Under the pieces are notes generated by a model. The model was not told the origin of the DNA. It did no database searches and was given only the letters and a program-made list of their open reading frames with translations. A program made the translations under genes and the position numbers. This document shows positions 44,467-55,833 of a stretch of 64,000 bases of DNA, in pieces (position 1 is the stretch's first letter; every line of letters begins with the position of its first letter). Source of the DNA: Pantoea dispersa (GTDB lineage: Bacteria; Pseudomonadota; Gammaproteobacteria; Enterobacterales; Enterobacteriaceae); contig NZ_SCKT01000007.1 of assembly GCF_014155765.1 (NCBI RefSeq), forward strand, positions 1 to 64,000. The letters run 5' to 3'.

Positions 44467-46295
44467 TCGACGCCGACAAATCCGCCGGTCTGATGCTGCC
44501 ACAGGCGCGCGTACAGCCCGCCGTGCGCCAGCAGTTCGCGATGGTTACCCATCTCAACAATGCCGCCGTTCTCCAGCACCACCAGCCGGTCCATTTTCGC
44601 GATGGTCGACAGGCGATGGGCGATGGCGATCACCGTTTTGCCCTGCATCAGCGTCTCCAGGCTCTCCTGAATCGCCGCTTCCACTTCCGAGTCGAGCGCC
44701 GACGTGGCTTCATCCATGATCAGAACCGGCGCATCTTTCAGCAGCACGCGGGCGATGGCAATACGCTGGCGCTGGCCGCCAGAGAGTTTGACGCCGCGCT
44801 CGCCGACGTGCGCATCCAGCCCGGTACGGCCCTGCGGATCGGAGAGCAGCGGGATAAACTCGTCGGCGCGGGCGCGCAAAATCGCCGCCTGCAGTTCGGC
44901 TTCGCTGGCATCCGGGCGACCGTACAGCAGGTTTTCGCGAATCGAGCGGTGCAGCAGCGACGTATCCTGGGTGATCATGCCAATCTGACTGCGCAGGCTC
45001 GCCTGTGTGACCTGCGCGATGTCCTGATCGTCAATCAGGATGCGCCCGCCGTTGATGTCATACAGCCGCAGCAGCAGGTTCACGAGGGTCGATTTACCGG
45101 CGCCGGACGGGCCAATCAGACCGATTTTCTCGCCAGGCTTGATATTGAGATTCAGGCGGTTAATCACCTGGCGGCCGCCGCCGTAGTCAAAACGCACATC
45201 CTCAAAGCGGATCTGGCCACGCATCACCTGCAGCTTTTTCGCCTGCGGCGCATCCTGCACGCTGAGCGGTTGCGCAATGGTGTTCAGGCCATCCTGCACC
45301 ATGCCGATGTTTTCGAAGATGCCGTTCACCACCCACATGATCCAGCCGGACATGTTCACCAGGCGAATCACCAGCCCGGTGGCCAGCGCGATGGCGCCTA
45401 CGCTGATCAGCGACTGGCTCCACAGCCACAGCGCGAGGCCGGAGGTGCTGACAATCAGCAGGCCATTGAGCGTCGACAGCGTGATATCCATGCTGGTCAC
45501 CATGCGGCTGGCATGCTGGGTTTTGTCGGTCTGTTCCTGAATGGCGTCGCGCGCGTAGCGTTTTTCCAGATCGTTATGGGCAAACAGTTTCAGGGTAGCG
45601 ATGTTGGTGTAACCGTCAACGATAGTGCCCATCAGCTTCGAGCGCGCCTCGGATGACACCACCGAGCGCTGCTTGACGCGCGGCACAAAGAAGCGCAGCG
45701 ACAAACTGTACGCCACAATCCAGATGATCAGCGGAATCATCAGGCGCCAGTCGGCTTCCGCGAACAGCACCAGTGAGGTCACGGCGTAAATCACCACGTG
45801 CCAGATGGCATCCACCAGCTGAACCGCCGAGTCACGCAGCGAGTTACCGGTTTGCATGATGCGCTGGGCGATACGGCCGGCAAAATCGTTCTGGAAGAAA
45901 TTGAGGCTCTGCCGCAGCACATAGTTGTGATGCTGCCAGCGAATCATGCTGGTCATGCTGGGGTTAATACTTTGATGCACCAGCATATCGTGCAGTGCGA
46001 TCACCACCGGCCGCAGCACCAGCGCCACCGCCGCCATCCACAGCAGAATCGGCCAGTTATCGCTGAACAGCGTGGCGGGCGTGGTGTGATTGACCAGATC
46101 GATAATACGGCTGAGATAGCTGAAAAGCGCCACTTCGATCAGCGCCTGCGCCAGTCCGACAATCAGCAGCGCGACAAAACTTGGCCACACCTGACGCAGA
46201 TAATAGAGGTAAAACGGCCACACGCTGGCGGGTGGGGAATCGGTGGGGGCATCCTGAAAAATATTGATAAAACGTTCAAAACGACGATACAACAT
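44463..46295 (-). CDS. ABC exporter, fused membrane and ATPase domains
   Basis: A 610-residue type IV ABC half-transporter that should dimerise. Six membrane segments fill about 35-330. The nucleotide-binding domain has Walker A GPSGAGKS at 395-402, signature LSGGQ at 504-508, Walker B VLIMDEATSALD and the H-loop AHRLS. All catalytic motifs look intact. Similar exporters move lipids, peptides or drugs; no dedicated substrate gene is adjacent. The gene is divergent from a GNAT acetyltransferase gene. Confidence 0.88.
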   Translation of the reverse strand: MLYRRFERFINIFQDAPTDSPPASVWPFYLYYLRQVWPSFVALLIVGLAQALIEVALFSYLSRIIDLVNHTTPATLFSDNWPILLWMAAVALVLRPVVIALHDMLVHQSINPSMTSMIRWQHHNYVLRQSLNFFQNDFAGRIAQRIMQTGNSLRDSAVQLVDAIWHVVIYAVTSLVLFAEADWRLMIPLIIWIVAYSLSLRFFVPRVKQRSVVSSEARSKLMGTIVDGYTNIATLKLFAHNDLEKRYARDAIQEQTDKTQHASRMVTSMDITLSTLNGLLIVSTSGLALWLWSQSLISVGAIALATGLVIRLVNMSGWIMWVVNGIFENIGMVQDGLNTIAQPLSVQDAPQAKKLQVMRGQIRFEDVRFDYGGGRQVINRLNLNIKPGEKIGLIGPSGAGKSTLVNLLLRLYDINGGRILIDDQDIAQVTQASLRSQIGMITQDTSLLHRSIRENLLYGRPDASEAELQAAILRARADEFIPLLSDPQGRTGLDAHVGERGVKLSGGQRQRIAIARVLLKDAPVLIMDEATSALDSEVEAAIQESLETLMQGKTVIAIAHRLSTIAKMDRLVVLENGGIVEMGNHRELLAHGGLYARLWQHQTGGFVGVD

Positions 46296-46358
46296 AAGGC
46301 CACTCTTTCCGATCGGTGAGAGTTAACAGCTTAGTGCAACTGAACAGGGATTATCGAC

Positions 46359-46853
46359 ATGGATTTGCAGATTCGCGGACGCGAACCGGGCGATGCCGCC
46401 GCCTATCAACGTTTATACAGTCATCCCGAGGTGTATCGCTGGACCACGCAGTTGCCGTTTCCCAGCGTCGCCACCTGGCAGAAAAAATTCGAGCCGATGA
46501 ACAGCGAAGGCCATATCGGCTTTGTGGCGGAAATCGACGGGCAGATGGTGGGCGAGCTGACGCTGTTTACCGAACAGCGGCCGCGTACGCGTCACAGCAT
46601 CAGCTTTGGTATTGGCGTCGATCCGGCGTTTAGCGGTCGTGGCATCGGTGAGCGGCTGATCCGCACCGGTATCGACTATGCCTTTAACTGGCTGGGCGTG
46701 ATCCGCGTTGAGCTGGAAGTGTTTCACGACAACCAGCGCGCGCTGCGTCTGTATCAGCGCCTGGGCTTTGAGCAGGAAGGCGTGAAGCGCAAAGCCTGCC
46801 TGCGCGAGGGCGAGTACCACGACATCATCGTCATGGCGATACTGCGCGAGTGA
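46359..46853 (+). CDS. GNAT acetyltransferase (AaaT/YhhY-like)
   Basis: A 164-residue GNAT enzyme. The acetyl-CoA loop is GRGIGERLIRTGIDYAF, and the C-terminal NQRALRLYQRLGFEQEG and REGEYHD blocks match the RimJ/YhhY type. E. coli YhhY acetylates some amino acids; this one has only moderate similarity. The start is supported by CAGGGATTATCGAC. A palindromic repeat array begins 33 bases after the stop codon. Confidence 0.82.
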   Translation: MDLQIRGREPGDAAAYQRLYSHPEVYRWTTQLPFPSVATWQKKFEPMNSEGHIGFVAEIDGQMVGELTLFTEQRPRTRHSISFGIGVDPAFSGRGIGERLIRTGIDYAFNWLGVIRVELEVFHDNQRALRLYQRLGFEQEGVKRKACLREGEYHDIIVMAILRE

Positions 46854-46886
46854 TGGTTGCGTCGGCCTGGAACCAGGGCGCCCGGT

Positions 46887-47108
46887 AACCAGGTCGCCAT
46901 AAATGGCGCCCCTACAATTTCACAGACTACCTGTAGGGTGCGCATTCATGCGCACCAGGAATCAGGTCGCCATAAATAGCGCCCCTACAGTGTTCACAGA
47001 ATATCTGTAGGGTGCGCATTCATGCGCACCAGGAACCAGGTCGCCATAAATGGTGCCCCTACAGTGTTCGCAGAATATCTGTAGGGTGCGCATTCATGCG
47101 CACCAGGC
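46887..47108. repeat. Tandem array of palindromic repeats (three units)
   Basis: Three units of 73-75 bases start at 46887, 46960 and 47034, with a decayed fourth fragment to about 47140. Each unit has two palindromes: one of the form AGGTCGCCATAAATGGCG-CCCCTAC and one of the form GTAGGG-TGCGCATTCATGCGCACC. These two are inverted versions of the same element (GTAGGG head, CC tail). The array fills the gap between the convergent GNAT and binding-protein genes. Confidence 0.88.
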
Positions 47109-47149
47109 AACCCAGCTCGCCACAATCGCGCCCCGGCAGTGTCCGCCTG

Positions 47150-48064
47150 CTACTGGCTGCGCTCGACGTATTTTTGCATATTCTCTTTGGTCACCAGCTC
47201 GAACGGAATCCACACGTGTGAAGCCACTTTCTCGCCTTTAATCAGCTTCTGCGCCACGTCTACCGAGGTTTTGCCCTGACCGATGGCGTCCTGAAACACC
47301 GTCACCTGCATCTTATCCTGCGCCAGAGCCTTCAGGCCGTCCGGCGTGGCGTCGATGCCGCCCACCAGAATCTTTTTATTGCTCTTTGCCAGCGCCATTG
47401 CCGCGCCAATCGCCATCTCATCGTTATTGGCCGCGACGATATCGATCGCTTCACCGTTGCCAATCCAGTTGAGCATCAGGTCCATGCCTTCGTTGCGCGC
47501 ATAATTTGCTGGCTGCTTCTGTACCACTTTCATGCCTGGGTATTTCGCCACCACCTGCTCGACATCTTTGGTGCGCTGCAGCGCGCCGGCATCGGTCAGG
47601 TTGCCGATCATGATCGCCACGTTACCTTTATAATTTGCCAGCTTAGCCAGCGCCTCCATTTGCAGCGTGCCGGATTCGCGTTCGTCCGAACCAACAAACA
47701 CCACGCCGGGCGGCAGGGTTTTATCGCCTGGCGTGCGGTTGACGTACACCAGCGGAATTTTCGCCTGCTGCGCCAGTCTGGTCAGCTGTGGTGTGCTGGC
47801 AGAATCCACCGGATCGACGATGATGGCATCCACGCCAGCGCTGATAAAACTCTGCACCTGGTCGGTCTGGCGGCCGACGTCGCCGCGCGCATCTTCAAAC
47901 TGGGCATCCAGCCCGCGCGCTTTGGCTTCTTTATCAATGGCATGACGAATAATGGTAAGGAAGTTCTGGTCAAAATAGGCCATCGACACGCCGATCTTCT
48001 CCGCCAGCGCGGAAGCAGAACTGGTCAGCAGGCCAAGTAACAGTATCGCCTTGAGGGTTTTCAT
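47150..48064 (-). CDS. Orphan periplasmic sugar-binding protein
   Basis: A 304-residue ribose/rhizopine-type solute-binding protein (Peripla_BP_4). A Sec signal peptide (about 1-22, LLLGLLTSSASALA then cleavage) is followed by the two-lobed fold with VDAIIVDPVDS, IVAANNDEMAIGAA and LVGGIDATPDGL. Such proteins deliver sugars, polyols or rhizopine to ABC importers, but no permease or ATPase gene is nearby. It could serve a transporter elsewhere or a chemoreceptor. GGAGTCTGCG precedes the ATG. Confidence 0.87.
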   Translation of the reverse strand: MKTLKAILLLGLLTSSASALAEKIGVSMAYFDQNFLTIIRHAIDKEAKARGLDAQFEDARGDVGRQTDQVQSFISAGVDAIIVDPVDSASTPQLTRLAQQAKIPLVYVNRTPGDKTLPPGVVFVGSDERESGTLQMEALAKLANYKGNVAIMIGNLTDAGALQRTKDVEQVVAKYPGMKVVQKQPANYARNEGMDLMLNWIGNGEAIDIVAANNDEMAIGAAMALAKSNKKILVGGIDATPDGLKALAQDKMQVTVFQDAIGQGKTSVDVAQKLIKGEKVASHVWIPFELVTKENMQKYVERSQ

Positions 48065-48499
48065 CGCAGACTCCAGAGTAAGCTGTTTATTAGAATAAAT
48101 TTTTCATTGGTGTTAAAAATGGCTCAATGAAATCATTTTCAGCCTACGAGCCGGCAGCAGAGCTGGCAATCTGCTGCGTGGTAATTTGCTGTGTAGCGCA
48201 CAATTTGCCCGACGCGCATGGATGCTTTGCCTGCTCATAGTGATCGCGCAAACTCTTTTCTCAGCGCTGGCGCACATTCCGCGGCGAAAGCCAGCACGGA
48301 TTGAAGATTTTGTGCGCTACCGCACCCGGCTTTGTGTCAGCGACCAAAACCCGCGCCGTTTCGCCGCGCGGATTCCTTCATTCGCACAATGACCAGAGCA
48401 ACACTGGCTTCCTATAGTTGCTGAACAGGGAAATCTGCGCGGTATTCCTGACCATCATCGCTTCGGGGCAGGATGCTCCTCCATCAAGGAATTCAGCCT
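48065..48499. promoter_or_regulatory. Divergent region, binding protein / GudP-like gene
   Basis: A 435-base gap with no gene I believe. It holds the two divergent promoters. An 11-base inverted repeat, GTAGCGCACAA at 48193-48203 and TTGTGCGCTAC at 48310-48320, flanks 106 bases and may be a decayed copy of the local palindromic repeat family. A 68-codon open frame at 48186 lacks a ribosome site and family look. Confidence 0.4.
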
Positions 48500-49894
48500 A
48501 TGTTGCAACGCAAAAACCGCAGCCAGAACAGCCATGTGCGTATCTGGATCCTTTGCCTGATTCTGTTCCTGTCAGTGGTCGCTTATGCCGATCGCTCGAT
48601 CCTGTCGATCTCCGGCTCAGCGATCAAACAGGAGTTTGGCCTGTCGGCGATCCAGCTCGGCCTGATCCTTTCGGCCTTTAGTTGGGCGTATGTTATCGGT
48701 CAGATCCCCGGCGGATTGATTCTCGATCGCTTCGGCACCAAAAAGGTCTACGGCGTGACGCTGGCGCTGTGGTCGGTTTCGACCCTGCTGATGGGATTTG
48801 TCGGTGAGTTTTCCAGTGGCATGACCATGGCGCTGACGCTGATGTTTGCGCTGCGCTTCGCGCTGGGCCTGATTGAGGCGCCGAGCTTTCCCGCCAACGC
48901 CCGCGCAGTCATCATGTGGTTCCCGGGCGCAGAGCGCGGACGCGCATCGTCGCTGTTTGCCTCGGCACAATACTTTGCCGTGGCGATATTCTCACCGCTC
49001 TCCGGCTGGCTGGTGTCGCGTTATGGCTGGGAATGGCCATTCTTTGTGCTCGGCGGCATCGGCGTGCTGGCGGTGTTTGTCTGGGCGGGCTATATGCGCA
49101 GCCCGCGTCAGCATCCGCACGTTTCCGCCAGCGAGTTGCATTACATTGAACAGGGCGGCGCGCTGGTGGATATCGACGCCGCGCAAACGCTGCGGGCACG
49201 GCCACCGATCAGCAAAGCGATGTTTAAAACATTGCTCACCAACCGCATGCTGTGGTGCGCCTACCTCGGCCAGTATTGCACTATCGCGCTTAGCTACTTC
49301 TTCATTACCTGGTTCCCGATCTATCTGGTGCAGGCGCGCGGCATGAACATTCTGGATGCCGGTTTCGCCACCATTGCACCGGCGCTGTTTGGCTTTCTGG
49401 GCGGCATCAGCGGTGGCTACATCTCAGATAAGCTGCTGGCGCGCGGCTGGAGCCTGTCGTGGGCGCGCAAAACGCCGTACATCGTTGGCATGCTGATGGC
49501 CGCATCGCTGATTCTGGCGGCGGTGATCCCTTCCAACGCCGGCATTATCGCCATCATGTCGTTTGCCTTCTTCGGCAAAGGCGTGGCGGCGGGCGCGGGC
49601 ACCTGGACCGTGGTCAGCGATACGGCCCCCAAAGAGGCGGTTGGCCTCGCCGGCGCGATCTTCAACGGCATCGGCAACATGGCAGGATTTATTACGCCGC
49701 TGTTGTTTGGCGTGATCGTTGGCCTGACCGGCAGCTACAGCATTGGCCTGGTGTTCGTCGGTGCGCACTGTGTCGTCGCGGCACTGCTGTTCCTGCTGGT
49801 GATGGGCCCGATTGAACGCGTAGGCGATCGGTCTGAGGTTGCCGATCTGGAATCCCGATCGGAAATAAACTATGATGTTAAAAAGTGCACTTGA
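48500..49894 (+). CDS. GudP-like sugar-acid transporter (ACS-family MFS)
   Basis: A 464-residue MFS transporter of the D-glucarate/galactarate type, with about 12 membrane segments. YADRSILSISGSAIKQEFGL, FSWAYVIGQIPGGLILDRFG and WFPIYLVQARGMNILDAGF are close to E. coli GudP. I start at 48500, after AAGGAATTCAGCC. No glucarate or galactarate dehydratase gene is adjacent, so the true substrate is open. The gene is directly followed by the HigBA promoter. Confidence 0.82.
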   Translation: MLQRKNRSQNSHVRIWILCLILFLSVVAYADRSILSISGSAIKQEFGLSAIQLGLILSAFSWAYVIGQIPGGLILDRFGTKKVYGVTLALWSVSTLLMGFVGEFSSGMTMALTLMFALRFALGLIEAPSFPANARAVIMWFPGAERGRASSLFASAQYFAVAIFSPLSGWLVSRYGWEWPFFVLGGIGVLAVFVWAGYMRSPRQHPHVSASELHYIEQGGALVDIDAAQTLRARPPISKAMFKTLLTNRMLWCAYLGQYCTIALSYFFITWFPIYLVQARGMNILDAGFATIAPALFGFLGGISGGYISDKLLARGWSLSWARKTPYIVGMLMAASLILAAVIPSNAGIIAIMSFAFFGKGVAAGAGTWTVVSDTAPKEAVGLAGAIFNGIGNMAGFITPLLFGVIVGLTGSYSIGLVFVGAHCVVAALLFLLVMGPIERVGDRSEVADLESRSEINYDVKKCT

Positions 49895-49919
49895 GCACTG
49901 TGCATGAGTGCACTATTTT
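49885..49919 (+). promoter_or_regulatory. higBA promoter with operator palindromes
   Basis: TTGAGC (49891-49896) and TATTTT (49914-49919) are spaced by 17 bases. GTGCAC occurs at 49885-49890 and again at 49908-49913, with GCAC-TG-TGC in between, so three related half-sites bracket the promoter. This fits autorepression by the HigA antitoxin, alone or with HigB. Confidence 0.6.
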
Positions 49920-49953
49920 ACCTGCTGGTTCGTAAGACAGGCAGGGAAGCAGG

Positions 49954-50253
49954 ATGGGTTCAATCAGGGCGTTTCGTCAGGCCTGGCTGGCACAATTTTA
50001 TACCCATGGGACACCGCATGCGCAGATTCCGCGTGCGATTGAATCAGCGCTGGCGCGTAAGCTGGATATCATTCATGCCGCCACTTCGCATCAGGATTTG
50101 CGTTCGCCGCCGGGTAACCGTTTTGAAGCGTTAAAGCCGCCGCTGCTGGGTTATTATTCGATTCGGGTTAACGCGCAGTATCGGCTAATTTTCCAGTGGG
50201 CAAAAGGCGAAGCCTGGGATCTGTATCTGGATCCGCACCGCTACAAAAAATAG
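49954..50253 (+). CDS. higB: HigB-type toxin (RelE superfamily)
   Basis: A 99-residue basic protein of the RelE/HigB superfamily. The signature blocks LRSPPGNRFEALK and YYSIRVNAQYRLIFQW, ending LYLDPHRYKK, are those of ribosome-dependent mRNA interferases. It precedes its antitoxin, the gene order that defines hig loci. The start codon at 49954 has AGGGAAGC upstream; a later start cannot be excluded. It lies 59 bases after the GudP-like gene. Confidence 0.85.
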   Translation: MGSIRAFRQAWLAQFYTHGTPHAQIPRAIESALARKLDIIHAATSHQDLRSPPGNRFEALKPPLLGYYSIRVNAQYRLIFQWAKGEAWDLYLDPHRYKK

Positions 50254-50301
50254 CGCTAACGATCCCTTCTGGCCCGCTACCCGTACCAAAGAGAGCACCT
50301 T

Positions 50302-50634
50302 ATGAAACAAGCAATGCGCAAACCCACCAGCGTGGGGGACGTCCTGCAGTATGAATTTCTCGAACCGCTCAACCTCAAAGTGAATGATCTGGCGGAGATG
50401 CTGAATGTGCATCGCAACACCGTCAGCGCGCTGGTGAATAACAACCGTAAACTCAGCACTGAGATGGCCTACCGGCTGGCACGGGTTTTCGCCACCTCGA
50501 TTGAATTCTGGCTTAACCTGCAGCGTCATCTCGATCAGTGGGAAGTGGAAAATGACGCCAGAACGCAGGAGGAGTTAAGCCGTGTCATGACGCTGAGTGC
50601 CTTTTTAGCCCAGCGCGGCACGCAGGTTGCCTGA
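50302..50634 (+). CDS. higA: HigA-type antitoxin (XRE family)
   Basis: A 110-residue helix-turn-helix antitoxin. The XRE domain (about 20-75) includes LKVNDLAEMLNVHRNTVSALV and the HigA hallmark FATSIEFWLNLQRHLDQW follows. HigA binds HigB and represses the operon through palindromes in the promoter. It lies 48 bases after higB with AAAGAGAGCACCTT before the ATG. Confidence 0.88.
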   Translation: MKQAMRKPTSVGDVLQYEFLEPLNLKVNDLAEMLNVHRNTVSALVNNNRKLSTEMAYRLARVFATSIEFWLNLQRHLDQWEVENDARTQEELSRVMTLSAFLAQRGTQVA

Positions 50635-50725
50635 ACCTGACCCGACCAGTCACGCCGCCCTGAAGATTTTTTGCTCAGCTGCCGATATCACTCCTTACCA
50701 TCCACTGATATTAAGGAGCGATATC

Positions 50726-51889
50726 GTGATAAAGCTGATTACCGTTGACGAGCTGCGGCCAGGCATGTTTATCCACAAGCTTGAGGTCTGGTGGATCAAG
50801 GACAAACGCATTCGCAACCAGATGCTGATCACCGATAAGCGTCAGATCGCCCTGATCCGTAACGAGGGGATCCAGCAGGTATGGATCGATCCCGAGCGGT
50901 CGGTGCGCGCGCCTGCCACGCCGCAGCCGAAAAAAGACATTCCACAGACGCCGTTTTTCCGCGAGATGGATCAGGCGCAGTGCATCTTCAACCAGGGCAA
51001 GCCGCAGGTGCTGGCGATGTTCAACGAAGCGCGCATGGGGCAGGGCCTCGATCTTGCCTTTACCCTTGAGCTGGTCGATGAAATTGCCGGATCGATTACC
51101 CGCGAGCCAACCGCGCTGCTCAGCGTGGCGCGGCTGAAAAATCATGACGATTACACTTACCTGCACTCCATGGCGGTGTGCGGTCTGATGATTTCGCTGG
51201 GCAAGAAAATGGGGCTGGATGAGCAGCAGTTGCGTCGCGTGGGCATGGGCGGATTGCTGCATGACGTCGGTAAAGCCGCGGTGCCGCTGACCATCCTCAA
51301 CAAGCCGGATAAGCTCACCGACGAAGAGTTTACGATTATGCGGCAGCATCCAATCGTCGGTGCGCAAATGCTGATGGAAGCCCATGCGGATGAAGATTTG
51401 CTGGATATTGCGCTGCATCACCATGAAAAATTCGATGGCAGCGGCTATCCGCATCGGCTGCAGGGCGAAGAGATCTCGCTGTACGCACGCATGGCGGCGG
51501 TGTGTGACGTCTACGACGCGGTGACCTCCGATCGCCCGTATCGCAAAGGCTGGACGCCGGCGGAGGCGATGCACAATATGCTGAGCTGGCGCGGCCACTT
51601 TGACAGTGCGCTGCTGCACGCGTTTGTGCGCACCATCGGTATTTATCCGGTGGGCTCGCTGGTACGGCTGGCCTCCGGGCGCGTGGCGCTGGTGGTGCAG
51701 GCCGGGGAAAAATCGCTGCTGAAACCCAAAGTGCATGTGTTCTGGTCGCTGCATTCGCAGCGCGAGGTCAAACCGGAAGCGCTGGACCTCGGCGACAGCT
51801 TCTGCACCGATACCATCACTGGCGCTGAGGACAGCGGCTTGTGGCACAACGTTGACCTGAACCGCATCTGGGCGCTGGAAAGCGCCTGA
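50726..51889 (+). CDS. HD-GYP c-di-GMP phosphodiesterase
   Basis: A 387-residue cytosolic protein. An N-terminal DUF3391-type domain (about 1-120) is followed by an HD-GYP domain with HD at 179-180 (LLHDVGKAAVP), HHE at 232-234 and GYP at 240-242 (DGSGYPHRL). HD-GYP enzymes hydrolyse cyclic di-GMP to GMP. The start is GTG at 50726, which has TAAGGAG eight bases upstream; the long in-frame extension from 50627 overlaps higA and lacks family similarity. No diguanylate cyclase gene is adjacent. Confidence 0.9.
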   Translation: MIKLITVDELRPGMFIHKLEVWWIKDKRIRNQMLITDKRQIALIRNEGIQQVWIDPERSVRAPATPQPKKDIPQTPFFREMDQAQCIFNQGKPQVLAMFNEARMGQGLDLAFTLELVDEIAGSITREPTALLSVARLKNHDDYTYLHSMAVCGLMISLGKKMGLDEQQLRRVGMGGLLHDVGKAAVPLTILNKPDKLTDEEFTIMRQHPIVGAQMLMEAHADEDLLDIALHHHEKFDGSGYPHRLQGEEISLYARMAAVCDVYDAVTSDRPYRKGWTPAEAMHNMLSWRGHFDSALLHAFVRTIGIYPVGSLVRLASGRVALVVQAGEKSLLKPKVHVFWSLHSQREVKPEALDLGDSFCTDTITGAEDSGLWHNVDLNRIWALESA

Positions 51890-51901
51890 TCTGCCCGCGT
51901 T

Positions 51902-51918
51902 TTTATACTTTCTTTACG
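51902..51918 (+). promoter_or_regulatory. KdpE-type box upstream of kdpFABC
   Basis: TTTATACTTTCTTTACG, with two T-rich half-sites (TTTATA and TTTACG) one turn apart, nearly equals the E. coli KdpE box (TTTATACTTTTTTTACA). A TTTATG at 51945-51950 is a candidate -10. This marks kdpFABC as a KdpE target although no kdpE gene follows kdpD here. Confidence 0.8.
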
Positions 51919-51997
51919 CCCGCTCTGCGCCTTTTTACCCCTTCTTTATGCCGCGCCGCGCATGCTTGCTGCACTACCAAATCCTCTGGAGGTTGCT

Positions 51998-52087
51998 GTG
52001 AGTGTGGGCGTGATAGCCGGCATCGTGCTGGTATTTTTATTACTGGGCTACCTGATTTATGCCCTGCTTAATGCGGAGGCATTCTGA
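51998..52087 (+). CDS. kdpF: KdpF, small subunit of potassium pump
   Basis: A 29-residue single-span membrane peptide, [18 protein letters not shown] then [11 protein letters not shown], almost the same as E. coli KdpF. It acts as a lipid-like stabiliser of the KdpFABC complex. It starts with GTG at 51998 after CTGGAGGTTGCT. Its TGA overlaps the kdpA start by one base (TGATG). Confidence 0.95.
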   Translation: MSVGVIAGIVLVFLLLGYLIYALLNAEAF

Positions 52088-53766
52088 TGGCGGCGAATGC
52101 GTTTTTACTGATTGCGTGCTATCTGCTGGTGCTGATGGTGCTGGCGCAGCCGCTGGGCCGCTTGCTGGCGCTGATGGTGGCGGATAAACCCCTGCTAACG
52201 CGCAGCGAACGCGTGCTGTGGCGTCTGGCCGGCGTTGACGGCGCGGCGATGCGCTGGCCGCACTATCTGCTGGCCATCCTGCTGTTTAACGCGCTCGGCT
52301 TTGTGCTGCTGCTGGCGATGCTGATGGGGCAGGGCGCGCTGCCGCTCAATCCTCAGCATCTGCCTGGCCTGAGCTGGGATCTGGCGCTCAATACGGCGAT
52401 CAGCTTTGTCACCAACACCAACTGGCAGGCGTACGCAGGCGAGAGCACGCTGAGTTACTTCAGCCAGATGGCGGGCTTAACGGTGCAAAACTTCCTTTCG
52501 GCGGCAACCGGTATTGCGGTGGCGTTTGCGCTGATGCGCGGTTTTGCCAACCGTTCGCTGGAAACGCTCGGTAACGCCTGGCGCGACCTGACGCGTATCA
52601 CCGTCTACGTGCTGCTGCCGATTAGCCTGCTGATGGCGCTGTTTTTTGTCAGCCAGGGCAGCATTCAGAACTTTGAACCCTATCATGCCTTCACCACGCT
52701 GGAAGGCGCGCAGCAAACGCTGCCGCTCGGGCCGGTAGCCTCGCAGGAAGCGATCAAAATGCTCGGCACCAACGGTGGCGGTTTCTTCAACGCCAACTCG
52801 GCGCATCCGTTCGAAAACCCTACGGCACTGACCAACTTTGTGCAGATGCTGAGCATCTTCCTGATCCCGGCCGCGCTGTGCTTTGCCTTTGGTCAGCAGC
52901 TGGGCGATCGCCGTCAGGGCCATATGCTGCTGTGGGCCATGAGCATCATGTTTGTGCTGGCGGTGGTCGCGGTGATGTGGGCTGAGCTGCGCGGCAATCC
53001 GCACTTTCTGACCCTGGGCGCCGATAGCGCGATCAACATGGAAGGCAAGGAGACACGCTTCGGCATTCTCAACTCCAGCCTGTTTGCGGTGATCACCACC
53101 GCGGCGTCGTGCGGTGCGGTAAACGCCATGCATGACTCCTTCACTGCTCTGGGCGGTATGGTGCCGATGTGGCTGATGCAGCTGGGCGAAGTGGTGTTCG
53201 GCGGCGTCGGTGCCGGCTTGTACGGCATGCTGCTGTTCGTGCTGCTTGGGGTGTTTATCGCCGGTCTGATGATTGGCCGTACGCCGGAGTACATGGGCAA
53301 AAAGATCGATGTGTGGGAGATGAAAATGACCGCGCTGGCGATTCTGGTGACGCCGACGCTGGTGCTGCTGGGTACTGCGCTGGCGATGATGACCGAAGCC
53401 GGACGCGCCGGTATGGCCAACCCTGGCATTCACGGCTTCAGTGAGGTGCTGTATGCGGTATCGTCGGCGGCCAACAACAACGGCAGCGCCTTCGCCGGTC
53501 TCAGCGCCAACACCCCGTTCTGGAACCTGCTGCTGGGCTTCTGCATGCTGGTCGGCCGCTTCGGCATCATCGTTCCGGTGCTGGCCATTGCCGGTTCGCT
53601 GGCGGCGAAGAAAATTCAGCCGGTGGGCAACGGCACGCTGCCGACTCACGGCCCGCTGTTTATCGCACTGCTGGTGGGCACCGTGCTGCTGGTGGGTGCG
53701 CTGACCTTCGTTCCCGCGCTGGCGCTTGGCCCGGTGGCGGAACATCTGCAACTTATTCAGGGATAA
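52087..53766 (+). CDS. kdpA: KdpA, potassium-translocating subunit
   Basis: A 559-residue membrane protein of the potassium-transporter superfamily that holds the selectivity filter of the Kdp pump. The four degenerate filter repeats are seen as [34 protein letters not shown] and [11 protein letters not shown]. Length (557 in E. coli) is normal. It overlaps kdpF by one base, and kdpB follows after 7 bases. Confidence 0.97.
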   Translation: MAANAFLLIACYLLVLMVLAQPLGRLLALMVADKPLLTRSERVLWRLAGVDGAAMRWPHYLLAILLFNALGFVLLLAMLMGQGALPLNPQHLPGLSWDLALNTAISFVTNTNWQAYAGESTLSYFSQMAGLTVQNFLSAATGIAVAFALMRGFANRSLETLGNAWRDLTRITVYVLLPISLLMALFFVSQGSIQNFEPYHAFTTLEGAQQTLPLGPVASQEAIKMLGTNGGGFFNANSAHPFENPTALTNFVQMLSIFLIPAALCFAFGQQLGDRRQGHMLLWAMSIMFVLAVVAVMWAELRGNPHFLTLGADSAINMEGKETRFGILNSSLFAVITTAASCGAVNAMHDSFTALGGMVPMWLMQLGEVVFGGVGAGLYGMLLFVLLGVFIAGLMIGRTPEYMGKKIDVWEMKMTALAILVTPTLVLLGTALAMMTEAGRAGMANPGIHGFSEVLYAVSSAANNNGSAFAGLSANTPFWNLLLGFCMLVGRFGIIVPVLAIAGSLAAKKIQPVGNGTLPTHGPLFIALLVGTVLLVGALTFVPALALGPVAEHLQLIQG

Positions 53767-53773
53767 CGGAATC

Positions 53774-55822
<2,049 letters not shown>

Positions 55823-55833
55823 GGAGAAGAGAA

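Noticed and set aside
48186-48392. 68-codon open frame between the binding protein and GudP-like gene
   Set aside because: No ribosome site, no promoter, and an odd composition; probably chance.
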